Assembly (NCBI RefSeq): GCF_045062745.1
Contig: NZ_JBJGED010000011.1
Location: 62,001 to 126,000 of the forward strand
Source: Paenibacillus_AA sp045062745
GTDB taxonomy: Bacteria > Bacillota > Bacilli > Paenibacillales > NBRC-103111
Direction of reading: 5' to 3'
Length of the DNA: 64,000 nt
In this document: one piece after another, positions 40,105 to 48,809 of the stretch
Layout: every line of letters starts with the position of its first letter
How positions within the stretch are numbered: position 1 is the first letter of the stretch
Made by a program: the position numbers and the translations under genes
Notes under the pieces: model-generated
Told to the model about the DNA's origin: nothing
What the model saw: the letters and a program-made list of their open reading frames with translations, nothing else
The model's database searches: none

Positions 40105-42720
40105 CTAAGGCCTAGGGCGTACCCGATTCGTAGGGACCGCTTGGAAGGGGTCCTCGGGCCAATAATGCTTCGGGTACCGGCCTTTCAAGTCTTTTTTGAT
40201 ATCGAAGTACGTCTCCCGCCAAAAGTTAGCCAAGTCCCGCGTCACTTGGACGGGCCGGCTAGCTGGAGACAGCAGGTGCAGTGTCAGCGGCACCCGGCCC
40301 CAACCGAGCCGCGGAGTCTCCATCAGGCCGAACATCTCTTGCAGCCGCACGGCTATGGCGGGGGCCTCCGGATCGCTGTAGTCGATCGGCACGCGCGAGC
40401 CGCTCGGGACCGTATAATGTGTCGGCGCTTCCTCGTCGAGCTCGCGGCGCTCGTTCCACGACAAAGCGTCCAGCAAAATCGAAACGAGGTTCAACCGCTG
40501 CAAATCGGCACGGCTTTTCATCCCGTCCACGTACGGCGCGAGCCACTCCTCGAGCGTCTGGAGAAGATGAGCTTCGCTCCTGTCCGCCCAGGCCGGGTTC
40601 AGCCGATGCAGGAAGACGAGCCGCTCTTGCAGCTGGCGAGCCGGCCTGGACCAGGGCAGCATGTCCAACCCTTCGACCTCGATCCCGCTAAGGAGCGCAG
40701 TCGTGACCGCCCCCGGGTCCGGTTTCGGGTCCGGGACATCCTGCAGGACGATCGCCCCCAGGCGGGTGCGCTTGCGGGCTTTGACGCTGAGGGCTTCGCG
40801 GTCCCATTCGACCGAAGTCTCCCGCTCGATGCTGCCCTGGAGATACCGCTCCAGATCGGCCGGCTCGAGTGCGGCCGCCAAGTTAATGCGGCCGTCCGCG
40901 CCCTGATCCTCCAAGTCGACGGCGACGATGTAGTCGGCTTGCGAGAGCGGCTGCACGTGCGCGAACGCCGCGCCGCGGCCGCTGCGCAGCAAGAAGCGGC
41001 CGTCGGGTCGCCGCTGGGCGATGCGGTCGGGGTACGCGAACGCGAGCAGCACGCCGCACGCCGCCAGGTCGCTCGCACGAGGCGCCGCGCCGGCGCCAGG
41101 CCCGTCGGCCGGGCGACTGCCGGCCGCTGCCGGCTCCGCCGCGCCGCCGCCGTGCGCGGCGCCCGCGAGCGTGCGCGCGAGCCGCGCGGCTTCCTCGGCG
41201 ATCCGACGCCACACCGTCGGATCGCCTGCGCCCGCGCTAGCGCTCGCGCCCGCGCCGCCGCCGCGCGGCGCCGCCCGCAGCGCCTCCACGCGCAGCCGCA
41301 CGTCCGCATCCGCCCCCGCGGATGCGGACCCGGCGGCCGCGCCGGAGGCGCGCAGCGGATCGCGCTCGCCGAGCAGCGCGGCGAGCTCGCACGCGAGCTG
41401 CTGCAGGCCGATTCCCTCGGCCTGCAGCAGCATATGCGCGAGGCGCGGCGGCAGCCCCAGCGCCGCCATTCGTCGGCCGTAGGGCGTCATCGCCCCGGCC
41501 GCGTCGAGCGCGCCCAGCTGCGCGAGCAGCTCGCGCGCCTGGCGGTACGCCGCAGCCGGCGGCGGATCGAGCCAGCGCAGCTCGGCGGGATCCGCGGCGC
41601 CCCAGGCGGCCAGCTCCAGCGCGAGCGGCGCGAGATCGGCCGCGGCGATCTCCGGCACGCCGTGCGCGGCGAGCTGCCGCTCCTCCTCCGGCGTCCAGAG
41701 CCTATAGCAGACGCCTGGAGCGACACGTCCGGCCCTTCCGCTGCGCTGCACGGCGGAATCTAGCGTCACCGGCACGGTCTCGAGCCGGGTCAAGCCGGTG
41801 CGAGGCGAGAACCGCGGTACCCGCGAGAAGCCGCAGTCGACGACCGTCCTGACGCCTTCGACCGTCAAACTCGTCTCGGCGATGGATGTCGCGAGGACGA
41901 CTTTACGCGTCCCCGGCGCACTCGGGGCGATCGCTTGATCCTGCTCCTCCGGAGTCAGGCTGCCGTGCAGCGGCGAGAGCCGGACACCCGGTCCGAGCCG
42001 GAGCCCCGCCAGCAGCCGGGAGACCCGGCGGATCTCGCCCAGGCCAGGCAGGAACACGAGCACGTCCCCCGCTTCCTGAGCAAGCGCCTCCGCGATCGTC
42101 CGGGCTGCCTGCGTCTCCCATCGGTCGTCCCTTCGCCGGGAGGCGGCATGCCGAATCTCGACCGGAAAGTTCCGGCCCTCGCTGGACACGACAGGAGCAT
42201 CGTCCAGCAGCTTGGCGATCCGTTCCGTATCGAGCGTAGCGGACATGACGAGAAGCCGCAGCTCCGGTCGGAATAAACTCTGCGCTTGCAAGCACAAGGC
42301 GAGACCCAGATCGGCCTGCAGGCTCCGTTCATGGAATTCGTCGAAGAGGACGATCGCGACGTCCTCCAAAGCCGGGTCTTCCTGCAGCAGCCGGGTGAGC
42401 ACGCCTTCCGTAATGACTTCGATCCGGGTTGCGGGACCGACGCGCGTATCGTATCGCATCCGGTAGCCGACCGTCTGCCCTACCGGCTCGCCCAGCTGAC
42501 GAGCCATGAAGCGTGCCGCCGACCGGGCCGCAATCCGCCGGGGCTCGAGCAGCAGAATGCGTTTGTTCCTCGCCCAGGGCTCCTGGAGCAAGGCGAGCGG
42601 CACGCGGGTCGTCTTGCCAGCGCCAGGGGGCGCCGCAAGCACCGCGTTCATGCGGAACTCGAGCGCCCCCTTAAGCTGATCTATCACTTGATCAATCGGG
42701 AAATCGAAGGATGATTGCAT
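40105..42720 (-). CDS. hrpB: ATP-dependent helicase HrpB
   Basis: An 871-residue DEAH-type helicase. Walker A is P-P-G-A-G-K-T-T (31-38), the Walker B variant is D-E-F-H-E-R, motif III S-A-T-L, motif V T-S-I-A-E-T-S-L-T and motif VI Q-R-S-G-R-A-G-R. They are followed by the HA2/OB parts and the C-terminal HrpB domain (Y-W-P-E-D-P). The role in the cell is poorly known, probably RNA remodelling. Two Ala/Gly-rich low-complexity inserts lie about residues 455-500 and 520-560; the DNA there is extremely GC-rich. ATG 42720 has GAGG 9 bases upstream; a TTG 15 bases earlier is rejected. Confidence 0.93.
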   Translation of the reverse strand: MQSSFDFPIDQVIDQLKGALEFRMNAVLAAPPGAGKTTRVPLALLQEPWARNKRILLLEPRRIAARSAARFMARQLGEPVGQTVGYRMRYDTRVGPATRIEVITEGVLTRLLQEDPALEDVAIVLFDEFHERSLQADLGLALCLQAQSLFRPELRLLVMSATLDTERIAKLLDDAPVVSSEGRNFPVEIRHAASRRRDDRWETQAARTIAEALAQEAGDVLVFLPGLGEIRRVSRLLAGLRLGPGVRLSPLHGSLTPEEQDQAIAPSAPGTRKVVLATSIAETSLTVEGVRTVVDCGFSRVPRFSPRTGLTRLETVPVTLDSAVQRSGRAGRVAPGVCYRLWTPEEERQLAAHGVPEIAAADLAPLALELAAWGAADPAELRWLDPPPAAAYRQARELLAQLGALDAAGAMTPYGRRMAALGLPPRLAHMLLQAEGIGLQQLACELAALLGERDPLRASGAAAGSASAGADADVRLRVEALRAAPRGGGAGASASAGAGDPTVWRRIAEEAARLARTLAGAAHGGGAAEPAAAGSRPADGPGAGAAPRASDLAACGVLLAFAYPDRIAQRRPDGRFLLRSGRGAAFAHVQPLSQADYIVAVDLEDQGADGRINLAAALEPADLERYLQGSIERETSVEWDREALSVKARKRTRLGAIVLQDVPDPKPDPGAVTTALLSGIEVEGLDMLPWSRPARQLQERLVFLHRLNPAWADRSEAHLLQTLEEWLAPYVDGMKSRADLQRLNLVSILLDALSWNERRELDEEAPTHYTVPSGSRVPIDYSDPEAPAIAVRLQEMFGLMETPRLGWGRVPLTLHLLSPASRPVQVTRDLANFWRETYFDIKKDLKGRYPKHYWPEDPFQAVPTNRVRPRP

Positions 42721-42772
42721 CTCTATACGCCTCAACTGTCTCTCATAGACTCCACAGCTTGCATGCAGCTAC

Positions 42773-42802
42773 AATGTAGCATTCCGCATTGCGCGGAGTC
42801 AA
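42773..42802 (-). promoter_or_regulatory. Promoter of hrpB
   Basis: Minus-strand TTGACT (42797-42802), 18-base spacer, TACATT (42773-42778) with a TG extension, 53 bases before the start codon. Confidence 0.6.
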
Positions 42803-42836
42803 CTCAATCGAACTATGCAACACGCCCGATCGGCCG

Positions 42837-43097
42837 TCAGTTATAGGCTGCAAGCTTTTGCTTCGCCTGCTCGTAATCCATGGAGATCGTCAAAATCAGG
42901 TTAATGCCCGGATTATGCTTCAATCTCGCCTTGAGCAGCGAATGCAGCAGCGGTTTCTCATATTTCAGCACCGTAATCAGTTCGGCGAGCGGTCCGCCCG
43001 TCCGCTGTACCTCATAAATCAAATCCACGCATTTCTCCACTTCAGTATGTTGATCTCTGATTTTACTCAGCGATGTCAGTATCTGATTCGCCGTCAT
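42837..43097 (-). CDS. Hypothetical protein, 86 aa
   Basis: A small helical cytoplasmic protein with no recognised family, no membrane helix and one Cys. GAGGTGG 7 bases before the ATG supports it as a real gene. It is monocistronic. The promoter has a perfect TATAAT with a 7-bp-arm dyad just upstream, so expression is probably repressed or induced by an unknown factor. Confidence 0.68.
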   Translation of the reverse strand: MTANQILTSLSKIRDQHTEVEKCVDLIYEVQRTGGPLAELITVLKYEKPLLHSLLKARLKHNPGINLILTISMDYEQAKQKLAAYN

Positions 43098-43155
43098 CTC
43101 TCATCCACCTCTGTCCGAAATAAAGTTTCGCCGTAGGTCTTATGTCCTTCTTATC

Positions 43156-43182
43156 ATTATATCACTATTGACAAGATAGTGA
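43156..43182 (-). promoter_or_regulatory. Promoter and operator dyad of the 86-aa protein gene
   Basis: Minus-strand TATAAT (43156-43161). Directly upstream is TCACTAT, seven bases, ATAGTGA (43162-43182), a perfect 7-bp inverted repeat spanning the spacer toward the -35 region, which itself is poor. Confidence 0.55.
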
Positions 43183-43297
43183 CTATATACCCAGTGAGAC
43201 TTATGTAAAAAAATAGGTGACACCAAAAGGCAGACTTCCACCCTTCTAATTAGGACAAAAGTCATGCGAAAAAGGTTGCACGGAAACATTATTTATT

Positions 43298-45244
43298 TTA
43301 TGACGAAACGATGGTTACATGACGGGTAGCGCCCTCCCAGGTCACGTGCCCCCCAAAAGCTTCACCAATAAATCGCGCCGGCCCCATCGTGAAACCGCCG
43401 ATCAACTGCGCCGGCTGCTCGAGAGGCACTTGGTTTCCGTTCACAATGGCGACGGACGACCCGATGGTAATCGAGACCGTTTTGCCGTTTTTCGTCCCCG
43501 TCGCGGTTTTGGTCGCATCATTCCAGCTGACCTGCGCGCCCATCCGCTCGAAGATCGCTCTTAGCGGCGTCAAGGTGCTCCCGTTCACGATAACCGGAGG
43601 CTGCTCGAACGATTGCCGCACTCCGTCGATCGAGACGGAAACTTGGGACGAGACGGAGAACGACCGGGTTCCCGCTAGCCGCCCTTCCCGACTATAGACT
43701 TGAATTTCCAGCACGGAGCCTTGCGGCACGTCGCCCGCCTTGACGTCAACCTCGAACGGCGGGTTTGTTTTGGCGGCGAAAATGGTTCCGTTCAGGACGT
43801 ATTGGACTTTGCCGATATACACATCCGGGATGCGGACGAACGGCACCCACTTCGTTCGCTCCTCGAACGGCTTGCTTCCGTCCCGGTACCCTATGCCATC
43901 GTCCGGCTTCTCGCCCGTTTTCACGGAGGTCAAATAATATTCGTCCGCAATCGTCGTCTTATACAGCTCGAACAACCTTTCGTCCTCGCGGAGACTGTAA
44001 TTGTCCTTCGCTCCCGGGACGAGTCCGACGTTATAATACGTGATCGCCTTGAGGCGGGGATATTTCAAAGGCATGACCCGGTATAGCCGCTCCAGGTTCA
44101 AAGCCGCATAATCCACATAAGACTGACCGTCCACGGACGAGTAGTGCGAGACTCCGGTCTCGCTCAGCATGATCGGCTTTCGGTCGGCGTACAGCCGGTA
44201 CATTTCGTCGAGCCGTTCGATCGGGGTGGTGCCGAGCAGATTGCCCGTTTTGCTCGCATCCGCCAAAGGCTCCGTGTACAAACTAAGACCCACCCAATCC
44301 GTATACTCGTCGCCTGGGTAGTACAGGTCCATCGTATATCGCGGCACATCGCCGGGGCTCCACACCATGGCCACGTTTGGCGCCAGCTCGTGCATGACTC
44401 TGGCCACTGTCCTGAATTTCTCTATGTACACCTGCGGATCACCCGCCCATGGCGTCCAGTCTCCGTTCATCTCCCCGGCGAACCGGAGGAAGATCGGGAT
44501 GCCGGCCGCGGCCGCCTGCTTCGCCCATTCCCGCAAATAAGCGTCGTCCAGCACGGGCGCGAGCCCCTTGAGCGGCTGCCAGGCGATCTGCAGGGCGCCT
44601 CCTGCGGACTTGGCATTGTCCGCATAACGACGCGGAAACGATTCCCCATATGTGGCGTAGGCCAAGTAGATCGCATGATTTTTGCCGTAAATCGATTTCG
44701 AGCGGTTGAAATAATTGCTCATCCCCGGATCCTGCTCGGAGTAAATGCCGATGTAGGCTCCGTATTCCGGCTCGAACTTGGCGAGTTGTCCGCTAGCAGG
44801 CAGCGCTGCACGCCTCAGCTCATCCGATTCGACTGCCGAAGCATACAGCTCGATCGTCGTCTTCAGCTGCTGGGCCCTCTGGTAATCGTTCGAACCCCAG
44901 TCCTTGCCGTCCTTGAGCCAATATTCACTCTCCAGCTCGTAATAATAAACGGCCTGCTCGTAATCGTGAATCGCATCGTAGTGTTCGTCCAGATATCCTG
45001 CGTATAGGGCTGCGGTCATCCAATCGGAACGCGCGGCAGCTCGGCGCATGAGGTCATCCCAGATCGGAAGAGCCAGGCTGGCTTGTCCGGACTGCACGTA
45101 CTGCTCGGCCTTCAGATGCAACGGCCATGTATTGTCCTCGGCCGCCATGGCCGCCGACGACAGCCAGCCTCCTGCCACTAGGGCACCTAATGTGAGCACC
45201 ACGCCATGCCGCATGCACCTTTTCCAAACGTTCCGCTCTTTCAT
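43298..45244 (-). CDS. Secreted GH26-like glycosidase with C-terminal stalk domain
   Basis: A 648-residue exported protein. It has a signal peptide ending S-S-A-A-M-A-A, a helical TPR-like N-terminal region (about 40-130), and a TIM-barrel GH26/beta-mannanase-like domain (about 140-450) with acid/base Glu in R-F-A-G-E-M-N-G-D-W and nucleophile Glu in M-L-S-E-T-G-V-S. The C-terminal 110 residues are a copper-amine-oxidase-N/stalk domain (P-P-V-I-V-N-G-S-T-L-T-P-L-R-A-I-F-E-R-M-G-A and its repeat). It probably cuts a beta-mannan or related glycan at the cell surface. AAAGGA lies 11 bases before the ATG. It follows the DUF4362 lipoprotein gene by 68 bases. Confidence 0.85.
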   Translation of the reverse strand: MKERNVWKRCMRHGVVLTLGALVAGGWLSSAAMAAEDNTWPLHLKAEQYVQSGQASLALPIWDDLMRRAAARSDWMTAALYAGYLDEHYDAIHDYEQAVYYYELESEYWLKDGKDWGSNDYQRAQQLKTTIELYASAVESDELRRAALPASGQLAKFEPEYGAYIGIYSEQDPGMSNYFNRSKSIYGKNHAIYLAYATYGESFPRRYADNAKSAGGALQIAWQPLKGLAPVLDDAYLREWAKQAAAAGIPIFLRFAGEMNGDWTPWAGDPQVYIEKFRTVARVMHELAPNVAMVWSPGDVPRYTMDLYYPGDEYTDWVGLSLYTEPLADASKTGNLLGTTPIERLDEMYRLYADRKPIMLSETGVSHYSSVDGQSYVDYAALNLERLYRVMPLKYPRLKAITYYNVGLVPGAKDNYSLREDERLFELYKTTIADEYYLTSVKTGEKPDDGIGYRDGSKPFEERTKWVPFVRIPDVYIGKVQYVLNGTIFAAKTNPPFEVDVKAGDVPQGSVLEIQVYSREGRLAGTRSFSVSSQVSVSIDGVRQSFEQPPVIVNGSTLTPLRAIFERMGAQVSWNDATKTATGTKNGKTVSITIGSSVAIVNGNQVPLEQPAQLIGGFTMGPARFIGEAFGGHVTWEGATRHVTIVSS

Positions 45245-45312
45245 GAACGACACGATCCTTTCTGGTCTAAGCGAACATCTTTCGATACTCCTCATTATAG
45301 CGCTTCCGCCTG

Positions 45313-46146
45313 TCAGGAGCGGCTACGAACCGTAGCCAGCGGCTGGGTCGCATTCGGACCGGAACAGCCTGTCGCGTTGTATCGGACGACGGTCCCTCCC
45401 TCTTGTATCGCTTCGGACACTTTCTCCACGCCGGTACAATCGAATCTCACCGCACCCTTGTCTTGACCGGCATAGGCGTCCTGACTGTTGTCCCTAACGT
45501 ACACAAGCTTGGATCCGTCCCAAACGCCATATGTAAAGATCGGATCGCCCTCGATGGTAGAAGCAGTCACTTTCAGCTGGTCCGCCTTCCCTTGATGAAC
45601 GGATTCCAGGAACATGTCCAGCTTCCCGACGTTGTACGAATCGCTGAGCTTCAGCTGGACTTCATCTCCCAGCAGCCGTTCGATCGATTGATCGATGGCA
45701 TCATTGTACGCCGTCATCCTGCGCGGATTGTCCCCCGTAGTCCTGTGCGCATACAAGATCATAATATTCTTAACGTCATAAACTATCGGCCGGACCGTAT
45801 CCTGGAGCTTCGTATGCTTGGCAAAATCATCTCTCGCCAGCTTCACGCTGCGCTCGGAATCGTACAAGTAAACATAGAGCGTCTCCTGATTCGGCAGCTC
45901 CAGCACAATCGGGTGAATATTGTTCAGCCGGATGTAGCGTCCCTCCTTGTTCCGGTTCATCGGAATGCCTTCCGCCGACAACCGGTCCACGACCTCCTGG
46001 GCACCCAGCAGCTTCTCCTTATACCCGCTGGCCACGACCGCCTGCGGAACGCGGGTCCCCCCCGGTTCCCCGTCGGTACACCCCGCTACAGCCATACCGA
46101 GGCTCATGAGCAGAGTTGCCTGCCACCACCGCTTCCTCTTCTTCAT
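45313..46146 (-). CDS. DUF4362 lipoprotein
   Basis: A 277-residue lipoprotein: signal with lipobox V-A-G-C (about Cys23), a central region of unknown kind, and a C-terminal DUF4362 domain (G-K-L-D-M-F-L-E-S-V-H-Q-G-K-A-D, E-G-D-P-I-F-T-Y-G, V-R-D-N-S-Q-D-A-Y, ending Y-N-A-T-G-C). Its function is unknown; it is displayed on the outer face of the membrane. AGGAGG 9 bases before ATG 46146 decides between two nearby ATGs. Probably cotranscribed with the GH26-like gene. Confidence 0.82.
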   Translation of the reverse strand: MKKRKRWWQATLLMSLGMAVAGCTDGEPGGTRVPQAVVASGYKEKLLGAQEVVDRLSAEGIPMNRNKEGRYIRLNNIHPIVLELPNQETLYVYLYDSERSVKLARDDFAKHTKLQDTVRPIVYDVKNIMILYAHRTTGDNPRRMTAYNDAIDQSIERLLGDEVQLKLSDSYNVGKLDMFLESVHQGKADQLKVTASTIEGDPIFTYGVWDGSKLVYVRDNSQDAYAGQDKGAVRFDCTGVEKVSEAIQEGGTVVRYNATGCSGPNATQPLATVRSRS

Positions 46147-46192
46147 CCGCTCCATCCTCCTGACTTGATGCCACCGTCCTCCATCTTACAAC

Positions 46193-46230
46193 AAAAACCG
46201 GATGGCGTCTCGCTTACAGACGCCATCCGG
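46193..46230 (-). terminator. Terminator of the semialdehyde dehydrogenase gene
   Basis: CCGGATGGCGTC (46198-46209) and GACGCCATCCGG (46219-46230), a perfect 12-bp stem with a 9-base loop, then T residues on the minus strand. Confidence 0.88.
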
Positions 46231-46249
46231 CTTCAAATTTTGGGTCGGA

Positions 46250-47710
46250 TTAGTATCGAGCCACGATCATTTTCTTGCGCGTGTAGAACTCTACGCCATC
46301 TCGGCCGTTCGCATGCAAATCTCCGTAGAACGACTTCTTGTAGCCCGAGAACGGGAAGAACGCCATCGGCGCGGGTACGCCGACGTTCACGCCGAGCATC
46401 CCGGCGTCCATCTGCTCGCGGAACTGCCGGATCGCCTTCGCGCTGTCCGTATAAATGCAGCCGCCATTCGCGAACTCGGATCGGTTGGCAATCTCGATCG
46501 CCTCGTCCAGCGACTCGGCGCGTACGATCTGCAGCACCGGCGCGAAGATCTCGTCCCGCCAAATCTTCATTCCCGGCTTGGCATGGTCGAAGATTGTCGG
46601 TCCGACGAAGTAGCCCGGCTGCTGGGCCGCCGCGTCTGTCCGACCGTCGCGGACCAGCTTCGCGCCTTCCTCCACGCCGCTCGCGATATAGCCGAGCGTC
46701 CGCTCACGATGAGCATCGCGGATGACAGGCCCGAGGAACACACCCTCGTCCAGTCCGTTGCCGATGCGGATGTCCTCGGCCGCCGCCGCGAGGCGGGCGG
46801 CCAGCTCGTCCCCGATGCCGCCTACGGCCACGACGACCGAGCACGCCATGCAGCGCTCGCCGGCGGAGCCGAACGCCGCATTCACGATCTCCTTGACCGC
46901 GAGGTTCAGATCGGCATCCGGCATGACGATCGAATGATTTTTCGCGCCGCCCAACGCTTGTACTCGCTTTCCCTGGGCGGCGGCTTGCTTGTACACATAC
47001 TCGGCAACCGGCTGGGAGCCGACGAACGAGATCGCGCTCACGTCCGGATGCTCGAGCAGGCCGTTCACGATGTCATGCGCGCCGTGGACGACGTTCAGCA
47101 CGCCTGCCGGCAAGCCGGCTTCCGTGAACAGCTCGGCCAGCCGGTTCGCCGAAAGCGGAGTCCGCTCCGAAGGCTTCAGTACGAATGTGTTGCCGCAGGC
47201 GATCGCGAGCGGGAACATCCAGCACGGCACCATCGTCGGAAAGTTGAACGGCGTAATGCCTCCGATGACTCCGATGGGATACCTGTGCATATTCGATTCG
47301 AGGCCGGTCGCGATGTCCGGCAGCGTGCTCCCCATCATGAGGGTAGGCGCGCCGGCGGCGAACTCGACGCATTCGATGCCGCGCTGCACTTCGCCATACG
47401 CTTCGGAGTAGCTTTTGCCATTCTCGATCGTGATGAGCCGGGCGAGCTCCTCCCAATGCTCTACCAGCAGCTGTTGATATTTGAACAAAATCCGGGCGCG
47501 GCGCGGTACCGGTACTTTGCTCCACTCGGCGAAGGCCGTCTTGGCCGTCCGTACCGCGTGATCCAGATCCTCTCGCGTCGACAGAGGTACCCGGGCAATC
47601 GTCTCGCCGGTCGCCGGGTTCGGCACGAGCTCTTGACGATCGGAGCCCGACTCCACCCATTGCCCGCCGATGAAATTCCGTATTGCTTGCTCTTGCTGCG
47701 TTCCTTGCAC
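46250..47710 (-). CDS. CoA-acylating methylmalonate-semialdehyde dehydrogenase-type ALDH
   Basis: A 486-residue aldehyde dehydrogenase of the MmsA/IolA group. It has I-T-P-F-N-F-P near residue 152, S-F-V-G-S near 228 and the catalytic C287 in G-E-R-C-M-A. The usual catalytic Glu motif is replaced by Q-A-L-G-G-A-K-N-H, as in the CoA-dependent subfamily. It should oxidise malonate or methylmalonate semialdehyde to acetyl- or propionyl-CoA plus bicarbonate. The start is GTG with GGAGGGG upstream. It is 25 bases downstream of the LLM monooxygenase gene, not in an inositol or valine operon. Confidence 0.88.
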   Translation of the reverse strand: MQGTQQEQAIRNFIGGQWVESGSDRQELVPNPATGETIARVPLSTREDLDHAVRTAKTAFAEWSKVPVPRRARILFKYQQLLVEHWEELARLITIENGKSYSEAYGEVQRGIECVEFAAGAPTLMMGSTLPDIATGLESNMHRYPIGVIGGITPFNFPTMVPCWMFPLAIACGNTFVLKPSERTPLSANRLAELFTEAGLPAGVLNVVHGAHDIVNGLLEHPDVSAISFVGSQPVAEYVYKQAAAQGKRVQALGGAKNHSIVMPDADLNLAVKEIVNAAFGSAGERCMACSVVVAVGGIGDELAARLAAAAEDIRIGNGLDEGVFLGPVIRDAHRERTLGYIASGVEEGAKLVRDGRTDAAAQQPGYFVGPTIFDHAKPGMKIWRDEIFAPVLQIVRAESLDEAIEIANRSEFANGGCIYTDSAKAIRQFREQMDAGMLGVNVGVPAPMAFFPFSGYKKSFYGDLHANGRDGVEFYTRKKMIVARY

Positions 47711-47735
47711 GTAGTCCCCTCCGTTCCGATATGAT

Positions 47736-48809
47736 TTAGATGGATGATACGGTCGATTTGCGTTCGTTCTTGAACAGAGGCAATACCGTCGCGCCTACGC
47801 GCTCCGCTTCTTCGAGGTGCGGGAAGCCGGACAGAATGAAATGGGTGACGCCCACATCGATGTACTCCTGCAGCCCTTCTCTTACTTGCTCCGGCGTTCC
47901 GACAACCGCCGTCCCCGCCCCTTTGCGGACGCGGCCGATGCCGGCCCACTTGAACTTGCCGAATCTGAAATCGCCTTGGAGCAGGACGCTCATCCGGCTC
48001 TGCGCCACGGAGTCCGCAGTCTGATAGTACTCCCGCATCCGCGCCTCAACCGCGGGATCGACGATCGACACGAGCTTGTCTGCCGCCGCCCAAGCCTCTT
48101 CCTCCGTATCCCGGACGATTACATGAATTCGAACGCCGTACTCCAGCTCGCGGCCATAGGCAGCCGCGCGGCGGCGAACGTCTTCGATCTGCGCGCGCAC
48201 TTCTTCGACCGGCTCGCCCCATTGCAGATAGACGTCTCCGTATTTCGCGGTCGATTCTTTGCCGGCGTCCGACGATCCGCCGAAGAAGGCTGGAATTTTC
48301 CGCTGAATGTTTTTGGGGATGAGCACCCCATCCTTAATGCTGTAGTGAGGCCCGGTATGATCGACATGGTCGCCTTCCCACAGCTTGTTCATCACTTCCA
48401 TGAAATCGTCCCCGCGCTCATAGCGCACGTCATGATCGACGAAATCTCCGTCCTGCGCGAGCTCGTGGGCCGAGCCCCCTGCTACGATATTGATATCGAT
48501 CCGGCCGCCGCTGAACAAATCCAGGGTAGACGCCATCTTGGCCGACAGCGATGGGGCAATGAAGCCCGGACGAATCGCGATGAGCGGCCGCAGCGTCGTC
48601 GTATGGTGCACGATCGCCGAACCGACCATCCAGGAATCGAAATATGGAGTGCCTACGGGCACCAGGATGCCGTCGAAACCCGATTTCTCCACCGCTTGCG
48701 CGACCTTGATCACATAGTCGAGGCTGGGCTCGCGTTCCGGCTTGGACAAGCCGATATGAGCTCCGTCTCCGTTCGTAGGGGTAAACCAAGAAAAATGAAT
48801 GCGACTCAT
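47736..48809 (-). CDS. LLM-class FMN-dependent monooxygenase (alkanesulfonate monooxygenase-like)
   Basis: A 357-residue TIM-barrel flavin monooxygenase of the SsuD type. It has F-T-P-T-N-G-D-G at 8-15, I-A-I-R-P-G-F near 78, N-I-V-A-G-G near 108 and F-F-G-G-S-S near 171. With reduced FMN and oxygen it would split C-S or oxidise C-C/C-N bonds of a small organic compound. GAGGAGGAG before ATG 48809 fixes the start. It forms an operon with the semialdehyde dehydrogenase. No flavin reductase or sulfonate ABC importer is adjacent, so the substrate may not be a sulfonate. Confidence 0.87.
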   Translation of the reverse strand: MSRIHFSWFTPTNGDGAHIGLSKPEREPSLDYVIKVAQAVEKSGFDGILVPVGTPYFDSWMVGSAIVHHTTTLRPLIAIRPGFIAPSLSAKMASTLDLFSGGRIDINIVAGGSAHELAQDGDFVDHDVRYERGDDFMEVMNKLWEGDHVDHTGPHYSIKDGVLIPKNIQRKIPAFFGGSSDAGKESTAKYGDVYLQWGEPVEEVRAQIEDVRRRAAAYGRELEYGVRIHVIVRDTEEEAWAAADKLVSIVDPAVEARMREYYQTADSVAQSRMSVLLQGDFRFGKFKWAGIGRVRKGAGTAVVGTPEQVREGLQEYIDVGVTHFILSGFPHLEEAERVGATVLPLFKNERKSTVSSI

